DNA of 24,634 nucleotides, taken from positions 1-24,634 of the forward strand of contig JAYWHJ010000184.1 in assembly GCA_043777795.1 (NCBI GenBank), read 5' to 3'. The translations under genes were made by a program, and so were the position numbers. Positions 6,360 through 14,394 of the stretch are shown one piece after another. The first letter of the stretch is position 1, and every line of letters begins with the position of its first letter. The notes beneath the pieces are model-generated. The model was not told the DNA's origin. It saw only the letters and a program-made list of their open reading frames with translations, and searched no databases. Origin of the DNA: JAAFIP01 sp043777795. GTDB lineage: Bacteria > Pseudomonadota > Gammaproteobacteria > Burkholderiales > Burkholderiaceae_C.

Positions 6360-7691
6360 ATGGCACGACAGTACTTTGGCACCGATGGCATACGCGGCAC
6401 GGTAGGCATCGCTCCCATCACTCCCGACTTTGTGCTCCGCCTGGCCCACGCCGTAGGCCGCGTGCTGCGCCAAACCGACGCCAAGCCCACGGTGATGATC
6501 GGCAAAGACACCCGTATCAGCGGCTACATGCTTGAGAGCGCGCTGGAGTCCGGCTTTAACTCCGCAGGCGTAGACGTGGTGCTGCTCGGCCCCCTGCCCA
6601 CGCCCGGCGTGGCCTACCTCACCCGGGCCATGCGCGCCAGCCTGGGTGTGGTCATCAGCGCCAGCCATAACCCGTTTGAAGACAACGGTATCAAGTTCTT
6701 CAGCGCCCAAGGCACCAAGCTGAGCGACGCGTGGGAAGAAGCCGTCGAAGCGGCCCTCAAAGAGGCTCCAGTCTGGGCCACCTCTGCCGACCTGGGCAAA
6801 GCCCGCCGCCTGGATGACGCAGCGGGCCGCTACATCGAGTTTGCCAAAAGCACCTTTGCCACGGACTTGACCTTGAAGGGTTTGAAAATCGTCGTCGATG
6901 GCTCTCACGGCGCGGCCTACCATATCGCACCCAAAGTGTTCCACGAACTCGGCGCAGAAGTCATTTCCATCGGCTGCGCGCCTGACGGCCTGAACATCAA
7001 CAAAGACGTAGGAGCCACCCATCCCGAGGCTTTGGTAGCCGCAGTCACAGCCCACAAAGCCCATTACGGCGTGGCGCTGGACGGCGACGCCGACCGCCTG
7101 CAGTTTGTTGACAGCACAGGCCGCCTCTTCAACGGTGACGAGGTGCTGTACATGATGGTCTGCGAGCGCCTGGATCGTGGCGAAAAAGTGCCCGGCGCCG
7201 TTGGCACCCTCATGACCAATATGGCCGTAGAGCTGGCATTGAAAGAGCGCGGCGTAGAGCTGGTGCGCGCCAAGGTAGGCGACCGCTACGTGCTGGAAGA
7301 GCTGGAGAAGCGCGGCTGGCTGCTGGGCGGCGAAGGCTCCGGCCACCTGCTGGCGCTGGACAAACACAGCACCGGCGACGGCATCATCAGCGCGCTGCAA
7401 GTACTGCAAGCCGTGCAACGCAGCGGCAAATCTTTTGCGCAAATCTTGAACGGTATGGCCATCTTCCCACAGGTGCTCATCAACATCCGCTTGAAATCTG
7501 GCCAAGTGTGGGCGACACCCGCGCTGGAGGCGATGGTCAAAACCGTAGAAGCCGAGCTAGGCCAAACCGGCCGCGTCCTCATCCGCCCCAGCGGCACCGA
7601 GCCCTTGGTGCGCGTGATGGTGGAGGCGCGCGACGCTGTGCAGGCGCAGGCTTGTGCGCTGCGGATGGCGGATGTGATTAAGGCAAGTTAA
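6360..7691 (+). CDS. glmM: Phosphoglucosamine mutase
   Basis: This 443-residue enzyme interconverts glucosamine-6-phosphate and glucosamine-1-phosphate on the way to UDP-GlcNAc for peptidoglycan and LPS. Seen: N-terminal QYFGTDGIRG, the phosphoserine loop ISASHNP with active S102, the Mg-binding DGDADRL (D241, D243, D245), the sugar-binding GGEGSGH (323-329) and the C-terminal phosphate loop RPSGTEPLVRVM (409-420). The length is normal for the family. The ATG follows AAAAAGG at a good distance. It sits 88 bp downstream of folP, as in many proteobacteria, and may share its transcript. A long open frame on the opposite strand (6327-7505) is a codon-usage shadow. Confidence 0.97.
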   Translation: MARQYFGTDGIRGTVGIAPITPDFVLRLAHAVGRVLRQTDAKPTVMIGKDTRISGYMLESALESGFNSAGVDVVLLGPLPTPGVAYLTRAMRASLGVVISASHNPFEDNGIKFFSAQGTKLSDAWEEAVEAALKEAPVWATSADLGKARRLDDAAGRYIEFAKSTFATDLTLKGLKIVVDGSHGAAYHIAPKVFHELGAEVISIGCAPDGLNINKDVGATHPEALVAAVTAHKAHYGVALDGDADRLQFVDSTGRLFNGDEVLYMMVCERLDRGEKVPGAVGTLMTNMAVELALKERGVELVRAKVGDRYVLEELEKRGWLLGGEGSGHLLALDKHSTGDGIISALQVLQAVQRSGKSFAQILNGMAIFPQVLINIRLKSGQVWATPALEAMVKTVEAELGQTGRVLIRPSGTEPLVRVMVEARDAVQAQACALRMADVIKAS

Positions 7692-7780
7692 CCACCGTGA
7701 GCTCGGGCTGGGCGCCGTATAGAAACAGCTTTCCGTTCAGCAGGGAGCAGCCAGGGCCGGCTGCGCCTCAGCGCGCTCGA
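7692..7780. terminator. Convergent intergenic gap with small GC-rich stem-loop
   Basis: This 89-bp gap lies between the ends of glmM and the C13-peptidase gene. It contains GCAGCC (7747-7752) pairing with GGCTGC (7759-7764) across a 6-base loop. There is no T-run on either side, so this is at best a weak or factor-dependent stop. Confidence 0.3.
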
Positions 7781-8626
7781 TCATTTGGTGCTTACCCAGT
7801 CTTTCAGCGGCTGGTTAGCCCAGATCTTGGCGGCAGAGCCAATCGATATTTGGGGCAATGACGGCGGTGACAACTTCTGCGCGCGCTCTTGTTTATCTAT
7901 AGCCACTTGAGCTTGCGCCATCAGTTGCTCTAACGTGCTATTTGGTAGCGCAACTTGATTGAATAAAGCATCTACAAAATACGTATTGCTGCTGTGAAAC
8001 TGGCAGCCAAAAGAAGCCCTATCTTTGGCAGCAGCGGTAAGTACGACCCTGTTGGGACCACTCAGCGCTTGCAAAAACGATCCGCTATAGCACGCAGAAA
8101 GGACTAGCACAGTAGGCTTTCCGCGCAAACCATTCAACCATTGGTTCAATACTTTGGCGTTGACGTGGGGGTAGTACTGGGCGCCAAAGTTGACAGACAA
8201 CATATCCACGTCCCCGTGCGTGGACATTAAAACGACTACCTTATCTTCAGGTCGCACCATAGCACTGGCTTTTTTCAATACTTGAGCGATGTTCTCGGTG
8301 GTAGCGTAGGGCCAATCTACATCTTGACCAAATGCTGGATTGTTCAACTTGAATACAATAGCGTTCGGGTCCAGCGACAGCACACTTTTTTCTACCGTCA
8401 TCACATCATTGCGAAACGCTTTGGACTGCGAGTGCATAGCAAAGGCAGCCAAAATGAGCCTGCCCTCGGGTTTGTCTGCACGGCGTTTGTCAGCTGCTTC
8501 AAATTGTTGTTTCAGCAAAGTATCGCTGCCTATTTTTCCGTCGCCTAGGTAGGGGCTGCTCGCGCAGCCCGTAAAAAGCAGCGTGGCTAGAGTAACGATA
8601 CTGGTGAGTAAAAGTCTCTTATTCAT
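7781..8626 (-). CDS. C13 (legumain-like) peptidase family lipoprotein
   Basis: Counted from the ATG at 8626, this is a 282-residue protein with a classical lipoprotein signal: Lys/Arg, then LLLTSIVTLATLLFTGC with C21 in the lipobox. The frame is open up to 8710 but the lipoprotein start is more convincing. The caspase-like fold of peptidase clan CD is visible: beta-strand plus H137 in VVLMSTHGDVD and C179 in VLVLSACYSGSF, the usual His-Gly / Ala-Cys catalytic pair of C13 peptidases. It would act in the periplasm or at a membrane face; substrate and cleavage specificity are unknown. It lies 108 bp downstream of the ABC permease on the same strand and may belong to the GntR-controlled unit, but the gap could hold its own promoter. 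Confidence 0.85.
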   Translation of the reverse strand: MNKRLLLTSIVTLATLLFTGCASSPYLGDGKIGSDTLLKQQFEAADKRRADKPEGRLILAAFAMHSQSKAFRNDVMTVEKSVLSLDPNAIVFKLNNPAFGQDVDWPYATTENIAQVLKKASAMVRPEDKVVVLMSTHGDVDMLSVNFGAQYYPHVNAKVLNQWLNGLRGKPTVLVLSACYSGSFLQALSGPNRVVLTAAAKDRASFGCQFHSSNTYFVDALFNQVALPNSTLEQLMAQAQVAIDKQERAQKLSPPSLPQISIGSAAKIWANQPLKDWVSTK

Positions 8627-8734
8627 GGTTTTCTTTTTCGTGAAAATGATTGGCGCAGTATTGAAATTGAAAGCAGTCTGGCGCCATAGAAATGGGGCTG
8701 GGTTACTCAATGCCTTAGCATTTCTAGCGCAGGC

Positions 8735-10099
8735 TTAGTACACACGCAGATGCCGCAAAATGCGTTGGCGTGTCCATAGCCGGTTAGATAGCAGAACAAA
8801 AACGACAGTCACCACAAGCAGACCAATCAAATAACTCGGGCCCACATAAAACCATATGGGAGCCTGTAAAGTAAAGCCGTACGCGGCAAAAGTAAGCCCA
8901 GCCAGCGTGCTGGCTATGCCAATCAAAATCAAGCCCGCCCAGCGTGAATTGAAGGTGGCTATCAGTAAAACGGCGAGGCTATTTGCTGCAAGTAGCTGCA
9001 ATGGCGCTGCGCGGTAGTTCCAAGCTATTTCTAGTGTTTGAGCGGGCGAAACTTCGAACCAAGGCCAAGCTATCAGCGTCCAAATACAAGCGAAGACTAG
9101 GTACACCACTAGCTGCACGCCTATGCTGACACTAAAAATATGCCAACCAAAAAAATTTCTCCGCAAACGGCCCGGCGCAAGCAATATGCGCCAATGCAAA
9201 TCCTTAAACATAAGCAGACTACAGCTCAACGACGCAATCATCAAGATACCAAAAAAATGGTAAGGACCAACACCGTTGTTCCACTTTGCGTTGGCAACAT
9301 TTGAAAGTAAAGTGAGACTCAAATACTGCAAACTGACCAGTGACATTAGCTTGCCCGTGAGGGTTGGCTTCAGATAAAAAAGCTGGGTGCTGGAGGCTAA
9401 GTGTGAAAAGCGCTCGAAGTAGGCAAAGACTTGATTGATAACACCTATGCTGGTCAAGCTGGATTTTTTAGCAATTGAGCTAGGTGCGAGCTTCCATTTC
9501 CCGGCTATCACGTAAATGGTTAATGGCCAGCTCAAAGTCATTACGACAAGTGGCCACACAGGCAAATGCGGCAAGTAGTCCATGGGATTGACAAAGCCTT
9601 TCCAAATGATGAGCGGCGGCAGCAGCGCCACTAGCGTGTACAAAAAAACCTTCCATACGCGCACCGCAGCATGACTGCTAGGCAAACTCGTGAGCGTACT
9701 TATCGACAACAGTACAGAAAAGAAGGCGAGAGCGCTGACGGATACCCATGCAAAGTTGCAGGCCAGCAGCAAAACTGCGCCAGCTGCACAAAACACGAGC
9801 CATATCAGGCTGGCATGAGATAAAACGGCAAGCAAATACTCTTTGCTTAAACTCTTTGGGGTGCGCAGTTGCCTCAGGACGACTGTGCCGCGCACGACCG
9901 ATCGTGAAAGTCCGGCTCCTTTGCCGCCGACCAAAATCCCGGCGAACAGGAACCACTGAAACACCACGTTGGTGCTTAGCTGGCCCGTGAGCGCGATGGC
10001 AATTTGGATGCACCAAAATATACCAATAGAAAAGTAAATAGCCGTCAACCAACCAGCGCTCGCATCAGGCTTGAAGCTGAAGTATTTTGAATAGATCAT
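8735..10099 (-). CDS. ABC transporter membrane subunit (large permease)
   Basis: This 454-residue, very hydrophobic protein has about ten or more membrane spans spread over its whole length. Its ATG overlaps the stop of the ABC ATPase gene by 4 nt (ATGA), so the two subunits are probably made together. I do not recognise a specific substrate family. The context of a YtrA-like repressor and a stand-alone ATPase points to the Ytr/Bcr-type exporters or sensors of cell-envelope stress. The lower GC and larger share of Phe, Trp and Leu compared with neighbours is expected for a membrane protein. Coupling to the following C13 lipoprotein is possible but unproven. Confidence 0.8.
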   Translation of the reverse strand: MIYSKYFSFKPDASAGWLTAIYFSIGIFWCIQIAIALTGQLSTNVVFQWFLFAGILVGGKGAGLSRSVVRGTVVLRQLRTPKSLSKEYLLAVLSHASLIWLVFCAAGAVLLLACNFAWVSVSALAFFSVLLSISTLTSLPSSHAAVRVWKVFLYTLVALLPPLIIWKGFVNPMDYLPHLPVWPLVVMTLSWPLTIYVIAGKWKLAPSSIAKKSSLTSIGVINQVFAYFERFSHLASSTQLFYLKPTLTGKLMSLVSLQYLSLTLLSNVANAKWNNGVGPYHFFGILMIASLSCSLLMFKDLHWRILLAPGRLRRNFFGWHIFSVSIGVQLVVYLVFACIWTLIAWPWFEVSPAQTLEIAWNYRAAPLQLLAANSLAVLLIATFNSRWAGLILIGIASTLAGLTFAAYGFTLQAPIWFYVGPSYLIGLLVVTVVFVLLSNRLWTRQRILRHLRVY

Positions 10100-10959
10100 G
10101 CGTTGAGCTCTGCAAACAATTCATCGAGTGACAAGCTTCGCCCGGTGCTGCTCAATTGAGGGACTTTGCGCGTATCGACAACGCATTGACCGGTGTGAGG
10201 GTTTTTGCAAACCACGGCTGGTATCGATAGTTCACCTTCTGCTGAATCCACCAGCCGAAAATTCTCGATGATCACGTCCCAAGCGTCAAACAGTTGCAGT
10301 TGACCGTCGCGAATAAACGCGACGTGAGAAACCACGCGCTCTAAATCGCTAAGGATGTGGCTAGAAATTACAATGGTGCGCGCCGCACGCAGGTCTGCGT
10401 CCTGCACTTCGTCCACAGCGCGGTCCACAAAAAGTGCCCGCATGAATTCGCTGCGGGTAAGGGGGTCTAGGTTAGATACGGGTTCGTCCAGTAAAAGCAC
10501 ATCTGGGTCATGGGCCAGTGCCAGCACCACGGCCAGTTTTTGCTGATCGCCGACAGACAGGTTTTTTATTTGACTGCCCAATGGCAAGTTAAGCTTGGCA
10601 GCCAGCGACAGGCAACGCGCCTCACTCCAGCGCGGGTAAGCCTGGCCGATGGCTCGGAGCATTTCAAGGGCTTCCATCCATTCAAATAAATCAGGCGCTT
10701 GGGCCACATAGCCGAGCCGTTCCAGCACGTTGTCTGGGAGATCTTTGGAGGGATGGCCAAGTAGCGTGGAACTGCCCTGCGTAGGTACGGCGAGGCCGGC
10801 CATGCAGCGCAGCAACGAGGACTTGCCAGCGCCATTGCGCCCTACCAGGCCGATGACGGCGCCCTGCGCAACGCTAAGGTTGATGTTGTTAAGAATGCTG
10901 GCGTCTTTGGTGCTCAGGCTCAATGCGTTGATCTGTATCACGGCTTCATTCCTTTTCAT
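10096..10959 (-). CDS. ABC transporter ATP-binding subunit
   Basis: The start was set at the ATG at 10959, which has AAGGAG six bases upstream and lies inside the end of the GntR gene (14-nt overlap); product 287 residues. Seen: Walker A GLVGRNGAGKSS (about 37-48), Walker B DVLLLDEPVSNLDP (153-166) and the switch histidine H201 in IVISSHIL. The signature motif is degenerate, LSVGDQQK (134-141) rather than LSGGQ, which is common in YtrB-type ATPases. The C-terminal 80 residues form an extra domain. It would energise the permease encoded by the overlapping next gene. Confidence 0.92.
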   Translation of the reverse strand: MKRNEAVIQINALSLSTKDASILNNINLSVAQGAVIGLVGRNGAGKSSLLRCMAGLAVPTQGSSTLLGHPSKDLPDNVLERLGYVAQAPDLFEWMEALEMLRAIGQAYPRWSEARCLSLAAKLNLPLGSQIKNLSVGDQQKLAVVLALAHDPDVLLLDEPVSNLDPLTRSEFMRALFVDRAVDEVQDADLRAARTIVISSHILSDLERVVSHVAFIRDGQLQLFDAWDVIIENFRLVDSAEGELSIPAVVCKNPHTGQCVVDTRKVPQLSSTGRSLSLDELFAELNA

Positions 10960-11347
10960 GGGGCTCCTTCGTGGGTAAGTTATCCAGACAAGACTGAAAT
11001 GCGGCCAGCGCTTGTGCATCAGTCACGCCGAGCTGCCTGGCAATTTGGGCTGCGTTCGCCAGCGAAGGCAATAACAGGCCAACGTTGTGTTGACGGGAGG
11101 ATTTGTTTTTTGTTTTGGCTATCACCATGCCAATGCCGCGTCGTCTCTCCAGCAGTCCTTCGGTTTCCAACATGCTGTAGGCTTTGCTCACCGTCATAGG
11201 GTTAATGGCATGCTCCAGCGCCACAGCCCGAACGGATGGCAGCTCATCACCAGCTTGCAACTGCCCGCCAGCCACCATGTGGCGCACCTGCTCCGCTATC
11301 TGACGATAGATAGGGTTTGGCGCATTGGGAGCAATGAGAAAGTTCAT
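10946..11347 (-). CDS. GntR-family transcriptional regulator, YtrA subfamily
   Basis: This 133-residue protein has an N-terminal winged helix-turn-helix (about 11-78: PIYRQIAEQVRHMV, LPSVRAVALEHAINPMTVSKAY, GLLERRRGIGM) and only a short helical tail of about 50 residues. That is the build of the YtrA subfamily rather than FadR or HutC types. YtrA regulators usually repress their own operon of ABC-transporter genes and respond to envelope stress. Here the gene leads an overlapping ATPase gene and permease. A perfect inverted repeat just upstream of its start is the likely operator. No ribosome site is visible before the ATG at 11347, and the gap to the operator is 10 bp, so a leaderless or very short-leader message is possible. 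Confidence 0.9.
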   Translation of the reverse strand: MNFLIAPNAPNPIYRQIAEQVRHMVAGGQLQAGDELPSVRAVALEHAINPMTVSKAYSMLETEGLLERRRGIGMVIAKTKNKSSRQHNVGLLLPSLANAAQIARQLGVTDAQALAAFQSCLDNLPTKEPHEKE

Positions 11348-11357
11348 GAAAAATATA

Positions 11358-11379
11358 GTGTATTGCAGTAATAATACAC
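11358..11379 (-). promoter_or_regulatory. Probable operator of the YtrA-like regulator
   Basis: A perfect inverted repeat: GTGTATT (11358-11364), 8-base spacer, AATACAC (11373-11379). It lies 10 bp upstream of the gntR ATG. On the minus strand, TATTAT and TATATT sequences inside and beside it are possible -10 elements, so a bound regulator would block the promoter. The palindrome is seen; its binding partner is inferred from position. Confidence 0.75.
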
Positions 11380-11419
11380 CAATTCACAAAAGACACTAAC
11401 TTGATTTGGTAAGACTGTT

Positions 11420-11448
11420 TTGAACCCGTCCGCGTGGTACTTTAAAAT
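11420..11448 (+). promoter_or_regulatory. Sigma-70 promoter for the slyD-like gene
   Basis: -35 TTGAAC at 11420-11425, a 17-base spacer, and -10 TAAAAT at 11443-11448, 32 bp before the ATG at 11481. Close to consensus and well placed; no strong ribosome site follows. Confidence 0.65.
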
Positions 11449-11480
11449 GGTGGACAGTCCATTCAGTTAAGCATTCAAAT

Positions 11481-11957
11481 ATGAAAATCGAAAAAAACTC
11501 CGCCGTCACCATGCAGTTCAAGCTCTCTGAAGCTAATGGCAAAGTCATTGAAAACAGTGGCAAACCTGCCGTGTACCTGCACGGCGGCTACGGCAACACG
11601 CTGCCCAAGATTGAAGAAGCGCTGGAGTGCAAAGAGGCGGGTTACGCGGTCACTTTGAACTTGCCTGCCGCCGATGCCTTTGGCGTGTACGACGAAAACT
11701 TGCTGCGCACCTTGCCTAAAAAGCACTTTCCACCGGGTGTGAAGCTGGGTGGCCAGCTGGAAGGCCGGGGCGACGATGGAAGCATGCAGGTGTATACCGT
11801 GATGAAGATCAAGGGCGACACGGTGTACATGGATGCCAACCATCCGCTGGCCGGCAAGGATATTGTCTTTGAACTCAAAGTAATCTCCGTGCGAGAGGCG
11901 ACGGCAGAAGAAATTACCCACCAGCATGTGCATGGTGAGCATGGGCACCAGCATTGA
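11481..11957 (+). CDS. slyD: FKBP-type peptidyl-prolyl isomerase, SlyD-like
   Basis: This 158-residue cytoplasmic foldase is built like SlyD: a split FKBP domain (about 1-65 and 125-142) with an inserted chaperone (IF) flap at about 66-125. The flap opens with ADAFGVYDENLLRTLPKKHF. Seen: YLHGGYGNTLPKIEEALE, matching the YLHG-GN-P-G/LEKAL signature. The C-terminal tail is histidine-rich (HQHVHGEHGHQH), shorter than in E. coli SlyD but able to bind nickel or other metals by analogy. It is preceded by a good sigma-70 promoter and followed by a small hairpin with TTTT, so it is probably a single-gene unit. Confidence 0.9.
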   Translation: MKIEKNSAVTMQFKLSEANGKVIENSGKPAVYLHGGYGNTLPKIEEALECKEAGYAVTLNLPAADAFGVYDENLLRTLPKKHFPPGVKLGGQLEGRGDDGSMQVYTVMKIKGDTVYMDANHPLAGKDIVFELKVISVREATAEEITHQHVHGEHGHQH

Positions 11958-11961
11958 TGGG

Positions 11962-11978
11962 TTGCGGGCCGCAATTTT
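11962..11978 (+). terminator. Possible intrinsic terminator after slyD
   Basis: TTGCG (11962-11966), loop GGC, CGCAA (11970-11974), followed directly by TTTT, five bases after the slyD stop. The stem is only 5 bp, so efficiency is doubtful. Confidence 0.4.
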
Positions 11979-12093
11979 GTAACGGGTCGCTGCCTGGCAA
12001 AGGCCTCACACGCGGACAGTTTGGGATTTCGTCCGACAATCACACTGCACCTAATCAAGGTGGATTTCCTTTCACTCAAGGAGGGGTAGTGTG

Positions 12094-13095
12094 ATGTTGC
12101 AAGAGTCTTTGATTGGCGCACCGCAGATAAACCCTGCAGCCCCACTCATTTTCGTCGTCAATGCAACCGCTGGAACGCAGCAAGCTGATGCACAACGTCA
12201 GTTGATTGAAGATGCTCTCAAACAAGCGGGCCGTGCTGGCGAACTGGTAATTTCGCAGCCTGGTGATTTAGCGGTTGCCTCCCGGCAAGCCGCCTTCAAA
12301 GCCGCAGTCACGCACACTGCGGTGGTAGCGGTAGGGGGCGATGGCACTGTCAACACTGTGTCGCAGGCTGCACACGCCGAAGGCTGTGTGATGGGTGTCA
12401 TACCGTGCGGTACTTTTAACTACTTTGCACGTACACACGGCATTGCGGTGGACGCAATGCAAGCCATGCAGACGGTACTTCATGCAACGGCTGGGCCAGT
12501 GCAGGTTGCCACTGTCAACAAGCAGGTATTTTTGGTCAATGCCAGTCTGGGCTTGTATCCCATACTTCTGGAAGACCGCGAAGCCTACAAGGCACGCTTT
12601 GGCCGCAGCCGACTGGTAGCCTTGGGCGCTGCTTGCGTCACACTGCTGCGTGCGCACCGGCAACTGCGCCTGCATATTGAGCTGGGTGCCACCGTACACG
12701 ATGTGCGCACCACAACGCTGTTCGTCGGCAACAACCGGTTGCAACTGGCGCAGGTGGGCGTGCAGGCGGGGATGCATACAAGCACCCCGCACGACAATGG
12801 CCGTGTTGCTGCAGTCATGCTGCGACCTATCGGCACGCTGGCCATGGTGGGGCTCATGTTGCGCGGCGCTATGGGCAAGCTGGGGGAGGCAGACAGCGTA
12901 GAGAGTTTCGAGTTTGAGCATATGGTGGTCAAACCACGGCTCGCATTAGACAGGCGTAAAGTCAAAGTGGCCATGGACGGCGAGGTGCGTTGGATGCGCT
13001 GGCCCATTGAGTTTGAGGTGCATTCCAGGCCTTTGTATTTGCTCAAGCCAGACATGGCGCCAGCTCCCTCAACCCCCTCAGACGGCGCATTATGA
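12094..13095 (+). CDS. Diacylglycerol-kinase-catalytic-domain lipid kinase family protein
   Basis: This protein has 333 residues from the ATG at 12094, which has an AAGGAGGGG ribosome site; a GTG one codon earlier is also possible. Seen: the DAGK nucleotide-binding loop VVAVGGDGTVN (77-87) and the following GVIPCGTFNYFAR, matching the G-x2-P-x-GT-N pattern of the family. The usual N-terminal NPxSG motif is replaced by VNATAG. Relatives phosphorylate diacylglycerol, sphingosine or phosphatidylglycerol; the substrate cannot be told here. Its stop overlaps the ATG of the metallophosphoesterase gene by 4 nt, so the two are likely co-translated. A shared role in lipid phosphate turnover is an inference. 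Confidence 0.88.
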   Translation: MLQESLIGAPQINPAAPLIFVVNATAGTQQADAQRQLIEDALKQAGRAGELVISQPGDLAVASRQAAFKAAVTHTAVVAVGGDGTVNTVSQAAHAEGCVMGVIPCGTFNYFARTHGIAVDAMQAMQTVLHATAGPVQVATVNKQVFLVNASLGLYPILLEDREAYKARFGRSRLVALGAACVTLLRAHRQLRLHIELGATVHDVRTTTLFVGNNRLQLAQVGVQAGMHTSTPHDNGRVAAVMLRPIGTLAMVGLMLRGAMGKLGEADSVESFEFEHMVVKPRLALDRRKVKVAMDGEVRWMRWPIEFEVHSRPLYLLKPDMAPAPSTPSDGAL

Positions 13096-13901
13096 GCGTT
13101 CTGCTGCATATCTCGGATACCCATTTCGGCACTGAGCAGCCGCAGGTTGTGCGCGCGCTAATGACGCTGGCATTAGAGCAGCGGCCCGATGTGGTCGTGC
13201 TATCAGGCGACATTACCCAGCGCGCAAGTGAAGAGCAGTTTCGTGCTGCACGCGCTTTTACGGACCGCCTGGGCGCGCCAGTGCTGGCGATCCCTGGTAA
13301 TCACGATATTCCACTGCTCGACGTATTCGCACGTATTTTTGGTCCGCATGCGCGGTACAAAGCAGCTTTTGGTGCTGATATAGAGCCGGTGTACAACTCG
13401 CAAGACATGCTGGTTGCGTGCGTTAACACCACCAGGCGCTATAGACACGTGGATGGGGAAGTGTCTGAGGCGCAGATTGACCGAGTGGCTGCATTGCTCA
13501 GCAGCGCCCGCGCAGAGCAACTGCGTGTCGTAGTGGTGCACCAACCGATTGCCGTCGTGCGTGCGCAAGATGCGCCTGATCTATTGCGCGGCCACCGGCG
13601 GGCACAGCAGCGCTGGGCAGCTGCCGGCGCCGATGTGGTTTTGGGCGGGCACATTCATTTGCCTTATGCCGTGCAGGTGCCCGACGTAGCGCGGCCCATG
13701 TGGGTGGTGCAAGCGGGCACAGCAGTGTCCCTGCGTGTGCGGCCTGGTGTACCCAATTCAGTGAATGTGCTTCGGTGGGGGCAGTCTGAAGTGCCAGCTT
13801 GCTTCCGCACGGAGCAATGGGATTTTGACGTGGTCAGCCAGGCATTTACATGCGGGAAAGTAACCCTGATGCACACAGTGCGTACTGTGCACTCACTTTA
13901 G
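13092..13901 (+). CDS. Calcineurin-like metallophosphoesterase
   Basis: This 269-residue protein shows the complete dimetal signature in order: D-x-H (SDTHFG, D9 and H11), GD-x2-Q (LSGDITQR, D40), GNHD (N70, H71), a histidine in VVVVHQPIAV, and GGHIH. No signal peptide is visible, so it is probably cytoplasmic. The closest style is the CpdA/Icc-like phosphodiesterase group, but cyclic AMP is only one possible substrate. It overlaps the lipid-kinase gene by 4 nt, which suggests the two enzymes act in one process. The DUF456 gene begins 10 bp after its stop. Confidence 0.92.
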   Translation: MSVLLHISDTHFGTEQPQVVRALMTLALEQRPDVVVLSGDITQRASEEQFRAARAFTDRLGAPVLAIPGNHDIPLLDVFARIFGPHARYKAAFGADIEPVYNSQDMLVACVNTTRRYRHVDGEVSEAQIDRVAALLSSARAEQLRVVVVHQPIAVVRAQDAPDLLRGHRRAQQRWAAAGADVVLGGHIHLPYAVQVPDVARPMWVVQAGTAVSLRVRPGVPNSVNVLRWGQSEVPACFRTEQWDFDVVSQAFTCGKVTLMHTVRTVHSL

Positions 13902-13911
13902 AAAGTAAAAA

Positions 13912-14394
13912 ATGAACAATACCCTCTTATGGATTTTGTCAGGCGGTTTGATGATTGTCGGCTTGGCTGGCACGGTGCTGCCCGCACTGCCAGGCACCTT
14001 GTTTGTGCTGGCGGGCATTGTTTTGGGTGCCTGGATTGACGACTTTACGCGTATTGGTTGGGTCAGTGTGGTGGCCGTGTCGGTACTGGCCATCATTGCC
14101 TGGGTGCTGGATTACGTCGCCGGTCTGCTGGGTGCCCAAAAAGCTGGTGCAAGCCGCTACGCTATTTTGGGCGCTGCCATTGGCACAGTGGTGGGGATCT
14201 TTATGGGCTTGATCGGTGTGCTGTTTATGCCGCTGGTGGGCGCGGCTGTGGGTGAATACCTTGTCCGAAAGAACCATCAGCAAGCTATCAAAGTAGGTAT
14301 TTCAACCTGGCTGGGCATCATGGCGGGCTTGATGGCCAAAGTGGTCATTGCGTTCATGATGATCGGGGTGTTTATCGCTGCCCTGCTGATTTAA
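13912..14394 (+). CDS. DUF456 family membrane protein
   Basis: This 160-residue protein has about four hydrophobic segments rich in Gly, Ala, Val and Ile. The pattern GLAGTVLPALPGTLFVLAGI near the N-terminus and the glycine-zipper stretch AILGAAIGTVVGIFMGLIGV (about 84-105) are typical of DUF456. No biochemical function is established for the family. It follows the metallophosphoesterase after 10 bp, so it is probably the last gene of that operon. Its 3' end overlaps the 3' end of the convergent TerC gene by 23 bp. Confidence 0.88.
   Translation: MNNTLLWILSGGLMIVGLAGTVLPALPGTLFVLAGIVLGAWIDDFTRIGWVSVVAVSVLAIIAWVLDYVAGLLGAQKAGASRYAILGAAIGTVVGIFMGLIGVLFMPLVGAAVGEYLVRKNHQQAIKVGISTWLGIMAGLMAKVVIAFMMIGVFIAALLI

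Noticed and set aside
6327..7505. 392-codon frame antisense to glmM
   Set aside because: glmM on the other strand has every catalytic motif and a normal length; the antisense frame mirrors its codon bias and shows no known domain.
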